Positions 59,296 through 64,000 of a stretch of DNA of 64,000 nucleotides are shown piece after piece. A model generated the notes under the pieces. It was given only the letters and a program-made list of their open reading frames with translations. It was not told where the DNA came from and did not search any database. The stretch's first letter is position 1, and every line of letters starts with the position of its first letter. The stretch covers positions 1,178,001 through 1,242,000 of the forward strand of contig NZ_JBIEKE010000001.1 in NCBI RefSeq assembly GCF_043497005.1, read 5' to 3'. The position numbers were made by a program, and so were the translations under genes. The DNA is from Halobacillus_A sp043497005 (lineage in GTDB: Bacteria > Bacillota > Bacilli > Bacillales > Halobacillaceae).

Positions 59296-60468
59296 TTGGA
59301 TTCATTAAAGCAAGCATTTAATAAATACATGGAAGAAGGGGAAGAGCCGCAAGCTTTTTTTGCTCCGGGTAGAGTTAATTTAATCGGTGAACATACTGAT
59401 TATAATGGCGGTCATGTATTTCCTTGTGCATTAAGTGTGGGTACTTATGCTTTAGCTCGAAAAAGAAAAGATCGTAAAATTTGTCTTTATTCAATGAATT
59501 TCCCTGATTTAGGAGTAATTGAAGTAGATAAGGAGAATCTACATTACGTTAAAGAGAGGGAGTGGAGCAATTATCCGCTAGGAGTAACGGCAATTTTTCA
59601 AAAAGAAGGCTATGAAATCAAGGCAGGATTTGACGTGACTTTCTACGGAAACATCCCTAATGGCGCTGGGTTATCATCCTCTGCTTCCATAGAAGTCCTT
59701 ACAGCTGTGATGTTAAGAGAATTATTCGATATAAAAATTAATATGATAGATCTTATTAAGCTGACCCAGCGAGCTGAAAATGAATTTGTGGGAGTGAATT
59801 GCGGGATTATGGATCAGTTTTCCATCGCTGCAGGGAAACGTGACCATGCTATATTGTTAAACTGTGAAACACTAGAGTATGCGCAAACTCCCCTGAAAAT
59901 GGATGGGCTTATTCTGGTAATTGCCAACACGAATAAGAGAAGAGGACTTGCTGGTTCCAAATACAATGAGCGTCGCAGTGAATGTGAAGCAGCTTTAAGG
60001 ATCTTAAAACAAGAATTAGAAATAGATACATTAGGAGATTTAACAAATAAAACTTTTGAGAAATATGCTCATCTCATTAAAGATAGCAATTTAAAGAAAC
60101 GAGCACGGCATGCTGTTTATGAGAATAATCGTACATTAATGGCTGTGGAAAAACTTAATGAAGGGGATATTGAAGGCTTTGGTCAATTAATGAATGATTC
60201 ACATCGTTCCTTGCGAGATGATTACGAAGTTACGGGAAAGGAGCTGGATGCACTCGTAGAAGCTGCTTGGAAAGAGGGTGCCATAGGTTCTCGAATGACA
60301 GGCGCAGGATTCGGTGGCTGTACAATAAGTATTATTTCTGAAGATAAAGTAGAACGATTTACAGAGCGAGTAGGAAAAGAATACACAAGAAAGACAGGGT
60401 TAGAAGCGGAATTTTATGTTGTAGAAGTGGGCGACGGAGCCAAGCCTTTAGGAGAAAGGAAAGGATAA
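59296..60468 (+). CDS. galK: galactokinase
   Basis: A 390-residue GHMP kinase that phosphorylates galactose to galactose-1-phosphate (Leloir pathway). The galactokinase signature GRVNLIGEHTDYNGG is near residues 24-38. The GHMP ATP motif is in NGAGLSSSASIEVLTA at about 117-132, and TGAGFGGCTIS near 335-345. TTG 59296 is likely, with AGAGGTGA 5 bases upstream; a GTG at 59287 overlaps that site. First gene of galK-galE-galT. Confidence 0.95.
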   Translation: MDSLKQAFNKYMEEGEEPQAFFAPGRVNLIGEHTDYNGGHVFPCALSVGTYALARKRKDRKICLYSMNFPDLGVIEVDKENLHYVKEREWSNYPLGVTAIFQKEGYEIKAGFDVTFYGNIPNGAGLSSSASIEVLTAVMLRELFDIKINMIDLIKLTQRAENEFVGVNCGIMDQFSIAAGKRDHAILLNCETLEYAQTPLKMDGLILVIANTNKRRGLAGSKYNERRSECEAALRILKQELEIDTLGDLTNKTFEKYAHLIKDSNLKKRARHAVYENNRTLMAVEKLNEGDIEGFGQLMNDSHRSLRDDYEVTGKELDALVEAAWKEGAIGSRMTGAGFGGCTISIISEDKVERFTERVGKEYTRKTGLEAEFYVVEVGDGAKPLGERKG

Positions 60469-60469
60469 T

Positions 60470-61459
60470 ATGAGTATACTTGTATGCGGTGGAGCTGGAT
60501 TTATAGGGAGTCACGCTGTAGCAAAGCTTCTGGATCAGCAAGAAGAAGTTGTAGTCGTCGATAATTTGCAATCAGGTCATAGAGATGCGGTTTTAAAAGG
60601 GGCGGCTTTTTATGAAGGGGATTTACGTGATGAGTCTTTTCTACGGGAAGTATTTGATAACGAATCGATTGATTCAGTCATTCATTTTGCCGCCGATTCC
60701 CTTGTAGGTGAAAGTGTAGAGCATCCTCTAAAGTATTACGACAACAATGTCAGTGGAGCAATATCGCTTTTAAAGGTTATGAATGAATTTAACATAAAAC
60801 ATATAGTCTTTTCCTCAACAGCAGCCACATATGGAGAGCCGGACCAAGTTCCAATCCAAGAAGATGATAAAATGGCGCCGACTAATCCATATGGGGAAAC
60901 GAAATTAGCTATTGAGAAAATGTTGAAGTGGGCGGATAAAGCTTATGATATAAAGTATGTAGTATTACGATATTTTAACGTAGCAGGAGCAGATCCAGAA
61001 GGGAGAGTAGGTGAAGATCATCGTCCCGAAACCCATCTTATTCCTTTAATATTACAAGTCCCATTAAGAAAGCGCGACAAGATTTTTATTTTTGGAAATG
61101 ATTATGATACGAAAGATGGCACGTGCATCCGTGATTATATTCATGTCAGCGATTTAGTCGATGCTCATTTATTAGCTATACGAAAATTAAAAAATACAGG
61201 TCAAAGTTCTACTTATAATCTGGGGAATGGTCAAGGATTCACCGTTCAAGAAATGATTGAAGCGGCCAGAAAAGTGACAAACCATGCAATTCCTGCAGAA
61301 GTTGCGCCACGTCGCTCAGGAGATCCTGCTCAATTAGTGGCTTCTTCTGCCAAGGCAGTGGAAGAACTGGGGTGGGCTCCGCAATTTGCAGATATTGAAA
61401 CGATGATTGCCCATGCGTGGGATTGGTTTCAAGATCATCCTCAAGGATACAAAAAGTAG
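60470..61459 (+). CDS. galE: UDP-glucose 4-epimerase
   Basis: A 329-residue short-chain dehydrogenase-type epimerase that converts UDP-galactose to UDP-glucose. The NAD-binding GGAGFIGSH is at about residues 7-15. The catalytic pair is in SSTAATYGEP and YGETK (Tyr/Lys), with the conserved RYFNVAGADPEG and HVSDLVDAH later. It begins 1-2 bases after galK, so the genes are coupled. Confidence 0.95.
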   Translation: MSILVCGGAGFIGSHAVAKLLDQQEEVVVVDNLQSGHRDAVLKGAAFYEGDLRDESFLREVFDNESIDSVIHFAADSLVGESVEHPLKYYDNNVSGAISLLKVMNEFNIKHIVFSSTAATYGEPDQVPIQEDDKMAPTNPYGETKLAIEKMLKWADKAYDIKYVVLRYFNVAGADPEGRVGEDHRPETHLIPLILQVPLRKRDKIFIFGNDYDTKDGTCIRDYIHVSDLVDAHLLAIRKLKNTGQSSTYNLGNGQGFTVQEMIEAARKVTNHAIPAEVAPRRSGDPAQLVASSAKAVEELGWAPQFADIETMIAHAWDWFQDHPQGYKK

Positions 61460-61471
61460 GGAGTGGTGCAA

Positions 61472-62983
61472 ATGGAAACAATTTATCAGGAGATTGATCG
61501 GCTTGTATCTTATGGACTGCAAAAAGGATTAATCTCAGTTTGGGATGTAGACTATGTTCGAAATTCTTATTTCAAGTTGTTTTCTCTTAAAGGAGAAATG
61601 CGGAGCAAGAGTTACAGTGAAACTATAAATTCGCCAGTACCCATCTTAGAGAAGATGTTGGAGTATGCTGCAGCATCTGGAATAATCGATGAAGGTTCGG
61701 TGACTGAAAGAGATTTATTGGATGCAAAAATTATGGATGTTTTAACCCCTGGACCATCAGAAGTGATAAAGAGTTTTTATCAAACTTATGAAAAGAGAGG
61801 GCCGGAAAAAGCTACAGAGCATTATTATCAATTATCAAAAGATATTCATTATATTCGAACGGATCGAATTGCACAAAATCTACACTGGTATAGTGAGACA
61901 GAGTATGGAAATCTAGAGATCACCATTAATTTGTCAAAGCCGGAAAAAGACCCTAAAGCGATCGCCGCCGCGAAATCCAATCAAACAAGCAATTATCCTT
62001 CTTGTTTGCTCTGCAAAGAAAATGTTGGTTATGCTGGAAGATTAGATCACCCAGCTCGAGATAACCATAGAATAATTCCTGTAAAACTTACTGAAGAAAA
62101 TTGGTTTTTACAATTCTCACCTTATGTATATTATAAAGAACACGCGATTGTTTTTTCAAGAGATCACCGCCCAATGAGAATTTCCAAAGATGGGTTCCAA
62201 CGCCTCTTGGAATTTACCGAGCAGTATCCTCACTATTTTGTAGGTTCAAATGCGGACTTGCCAATTGTAGGAGGATCTATTTTGAGCCATGATCATTTCC
62301 AGGGAGGAAATCACGAATTCCCCATGGCAAAGGCTCCAATGGAAGAAATTTTTAAAGTGGAAGGCTTTAAGGATGTAGAAGCAGGAATTGTAAAGTGGCC
62401 TATGTCTGTTCTACGATTACGAGGAAAGAATAAGCAACAGCTTGTTGATTTAGCCAGCCGTACCTTAGACTCATGGAGAAAATACCGAGATGAGAGTGTA
62501 GGAGTAATGGAAGCTACTGATGGTACACCTCATAATACGATTACACCAATTGCACGATTTAGAAATGGAAAATTTGAGTTAGATCTTGTCTTAAGAAATA
62601 ACCGCACGAGTGAAGAACATCCATATGGTATCTTTCATCCTCATGAAGAAGTCCATCATATAAAGAAAGAAAATATTGGACTTATAGAAGTGATGGGATT
62701 AGCTGTGTTACCAGGACGTCTTAAGGAGGAAATGGATATCCTTGCATCTTATCTTGCCAACGAAGATTGGGAGAAAGTGCAAAAGGACGAACGTACTTCA
62801 AAACATGCCGAGTGGGCTAAAGCGGTTGCAGATCATTACCTACCTTCATCCCTTCAGGATATAAGAGAACAATTAAATGATGAAATTGGCCGTACGTTTT
62901 CTACTGTCCTCGAGCATGCGGGCGTATTTAAGAGAGATGATGAGGGTGCGCAGGCTTTTAGGCGTTTCATCTATCAATTATAG
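61472..62983 (+). CDS. galT: galactose-1-phosphate uridylyltransferase, Firmicutes type (GalT2)
   Basis: A 503-residue enzyme that moves UMP from UDP-glucose to galactose-1-phosphate. It belongs to the long Firmicutes form rather than the short HIT-type GalT of E. coli; the active-site run GGSILSHDHFQGG (about 266-278) with the H-x-H-x-x-x-x-H-like arrangement, and CLLCKENVGYAGR (about 176-188), are visible. ATG 61472 has GGGAG 8 bases upstream and is better than 61463. It lies 12 bases after galE. Confidence 0.93.
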   Translation: METIYQEIDRLVSYGLQKGLISVWDVDYVRNSYFKLFSLKGEMRSKSYSETINSPVPILEKMLEYAAASGIIDEGSVTERDLLDAKIMDVLTPGPSEVIKSFYQTYEKRGPEKATEHYYQLSKDIHYIRTDRIAQNLHWYSETEYGNLEITINLSKPEKDPKAIAAAKSNQTSNYPSCLLCKENVGYAGRLDHPARDNHRIIPVKLTEENWFLQFSPYVYYKEHAIVFSRDHRPMRISKDGFQRLLEFTEQYPHYFVGSNADLPIVGGSILSHDHFQGGNHEFPMAKAPMEEIFKVEGFKDVEAGIVKWPMSVLRLRGKNKQQLVDLASRTLDSWRKYRDESVGVMEATDGTPHNTITPIARFRNGKFELDLVLRNNRTSEEHPYGIFHPHEEVHHIKKENIGLIEVMGLAVLPGRLKEEMDILASYLANEDWEKVQKDERTSKHAEWAKAVADHYLPSSLQDIREQLNDEIGRTFSTVLEHAGVFKRDDEGAQAFRRFIYQL

Positions 62984-63037
62984 GTTGAAAAAATACTTAA
63001 TCGGTTGAACCGTTAGTTAAAGATTGGAGGAATATAA

Positions 63038-64000
63038 ATGCCCTACCTTGGAGTAGATTATTATCCAGAACACTGGCCTGACGAAATGATTAAAGAAGAT
63101 ATTAAAGGGATAAAAGACCTCGGAGCAAATATTGTAAGAATGGGTGAATTTGCTTGGCATCTCATGGAGCCTGAAGAAGGCATGTTTGATTTTTCTTACT
63201 TTGACTCGGTAATTAGCGCTTTAAAAGAACAAGGTATAAAGATCATGTTCGGCACACCCACAGCTACATTTCCGGCTTGGCTCGCCCACAAGTATCCATC
63301 CATACTTTCTGAAAATGAAGACGGCCAAGTCCGTGTTTTTGGAGGAAGACGTCAGTATTGCTTTAATTCTGAATTGTATCGTAAATATGCTGCAATGATT
63401 ACAAAGCGGTTAACTGAGCACTATGCCGATGAACCAGCTATCATTTCCTGGCAGATTGATAATGAATTAGGACATGAAGGCAGTGACCAGTGCTATTGCG
63501 AAAAATGCCATGAACAATTTCATAGGTATTTGAAGAATAAATATCAATCGATTGATACGTTAAATGAAACGTGGGGGACAATTTTTTGGGGTCAGACGTA
63601 CAATAATTTTAATGAAATCCCTGTACCGAAGCAGACTATAACCACTCATAATCCATCCTTAAAACTGGACTGGGCTCGTTTTAGGTCTAACTCTATTAAT
63701 TCTTTTACACACGAAATGACAGGAATCGTTCGTAAAGTAAAAGGGGAGCATCAGACGGTCACAACGAATGTCTCCGGAGGTTTCTTTGATAAATCTTTTG
63801 ACCACGAAGAAAATGTCAAAAAGATGGACTTCGTTTCTTACGACAACTATCCAGTCTGGGGAGGTTTGGAACAGCCAATTGAGCCAGCTTCCATTGCAAT
63901 GACGCATGATTTTAACCGCGGGCTGCTGAACAAGAATTATTGGATCGTTGAAGAGCTTATGGGAGCTCAAGGACATGATGTCATTGGTTACCTGCCAAGA
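63038..64000 (+). CDS. beta-galactosidase, GH42 (3' end cut by window edge)
   Basis: The reading frame runs from ATG 63038 (GGAGG 7 bases upstream) to the right edge, about 321 codons without a stop. The N-terminal GH42 pattern GVDYYPEHWP is at about residues 5-14. The acid/base Glu is in WQIDNELGHE (about 138-147). Zinc cysteines are in CYCEKC (about 152-157), and the nucleophile Glu in WIVEELMG near 305-312. It cleaves terminal beta-galactosides such as lactose or galacto-oligosaccharides inside the cell and feeds galactose to GalK. It is the fourth gene of the gal operon; the C-terminal half lies outside the window. Confidence 0.9.
   Translation, partial: MPYLGVDYYPEHWPDEMIKEDIKGIKDLGANIVRMGEFAWHLMEPEEGMFDFSYFDSVISALKEQGIKIMFGTPTATFPAWLAHKYPSILSENEDGQVRVFGGRRQYCFNSELYRKYAAMITKRLTEHYADEPAIISWQIDNELGHEGSDQCYCEKCHEQFHRYLKNKYQSIDTLNETWGTIFWGQTYNNFNEIPVPKQTITTHNPSLKLDWARFRSNSINSFTHEMTGIVRKVKGEHQTVTTNVSGGFFDKSFDHEENVKKMDFVSYDNYPVWGGLEQPIEPASIAMTHDFNRGLLNKNYWIVEELMGAQGHDVIGYLPR

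Noticed and set aside
1..64000. Search for CRISPR arrays, rRNA, tRNA, transposases or phage genes
   Set aside because: No regularly spaced repeats, no rRNA/tRNA-like conserved sequence and no transposase or phage protein seen. The repeats found are dispersed singles.

Overview
The window looks like chromosome of a moderately halophilic, low-to-mid GC member of the Bacillaceae (Halobacillus/Thalassobacillus/Virgibacillus type). The reasons are strong AGGAGG ribosome binding sites, TTGACA/TATAAT-like promoters, Bacillus-style operons (scr, gnt, gal, pxp/kip), three LytR-CpsA-Psr wall enzymes, LacI/RpiR/ROK control of sugar operons, and acidic extracytoplasmic proteins. I see no rRNA, tRNA, CRISPR array, prophage or transposase. 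Genus level is inference only.

Layout: 1-3300, purine unit on the minus strand: promoter, guanine-class purine riboswitch, adenine deaminase and a membrane transporter that runs off the left edge. 3300-5700, Fur-box-controlled siderophore-binding lipoprotein, a methyltransferase and a small CxxC protein. 5741-10726, sucrose regulon (LacI regulator, PTS EIIBC, sucrose-6-P hydrolase, fructokinase). 10999-19268, a mannosylglycerate-type compatible-solute operon on the minus strand (PTS EIIABC, GH38 mannosidase, GH13 sucrose-phosphorylase-like enzyme, mannose-6-P isomerase) with a divergent RpiR regulator. 19456-24388, gluconate operon (kinase, permease, short 6-phosphogluconate dehydrogenase) with its own RpiR regulator. 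24413-27250, a two-module P-loop protein and a teichoic-acid-type glycosyltransferase. 27451-37559, a glycoside catabolic cluster with an ABC importer lacking its ATPase, a LacI regulator, ThuA, two Gfo/Idh/MocA dehydrogenases, two TIM-barrel isomerases and a DUF624 protein. 38046-41826, YcsI-like protein, VOC protein and a polar amino-acid ABC transporter. 42214-55874, three LCP paralogues interspersed with the 5-oxoprolinase operon, a zinc-type dehydrogenase, a SEC-C protein, a CPA1 antiporter and small membrane proteins. 55975-57471, a secreted lipase. 57644-64000, galactose/lactose operon (ROK regulator, galK, galE, galT and a GH42 beta-galactosidase cut by the right edge).

As a whole the window is a bank of five separately regulated sugar or compatible-solute modules that all feed glycolysis or the pentose phosphate pathway. 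Regulators sit beside their targets, and palindromic operators and cre-like sites are visible in the control regions. The two most interesting parts are the mannosylglycerate cluster with its extra GH13 phosphorylase-like gene, and the ThuA/Gfo-Idh cluster, which looks like an oxidative (3-keto) glycoside pathway. A dispersed intergenic repeat with a conserved hairpin (CCGAAC...GTTCGG) is present in three or four copies and partly doubles as transcription terminators.
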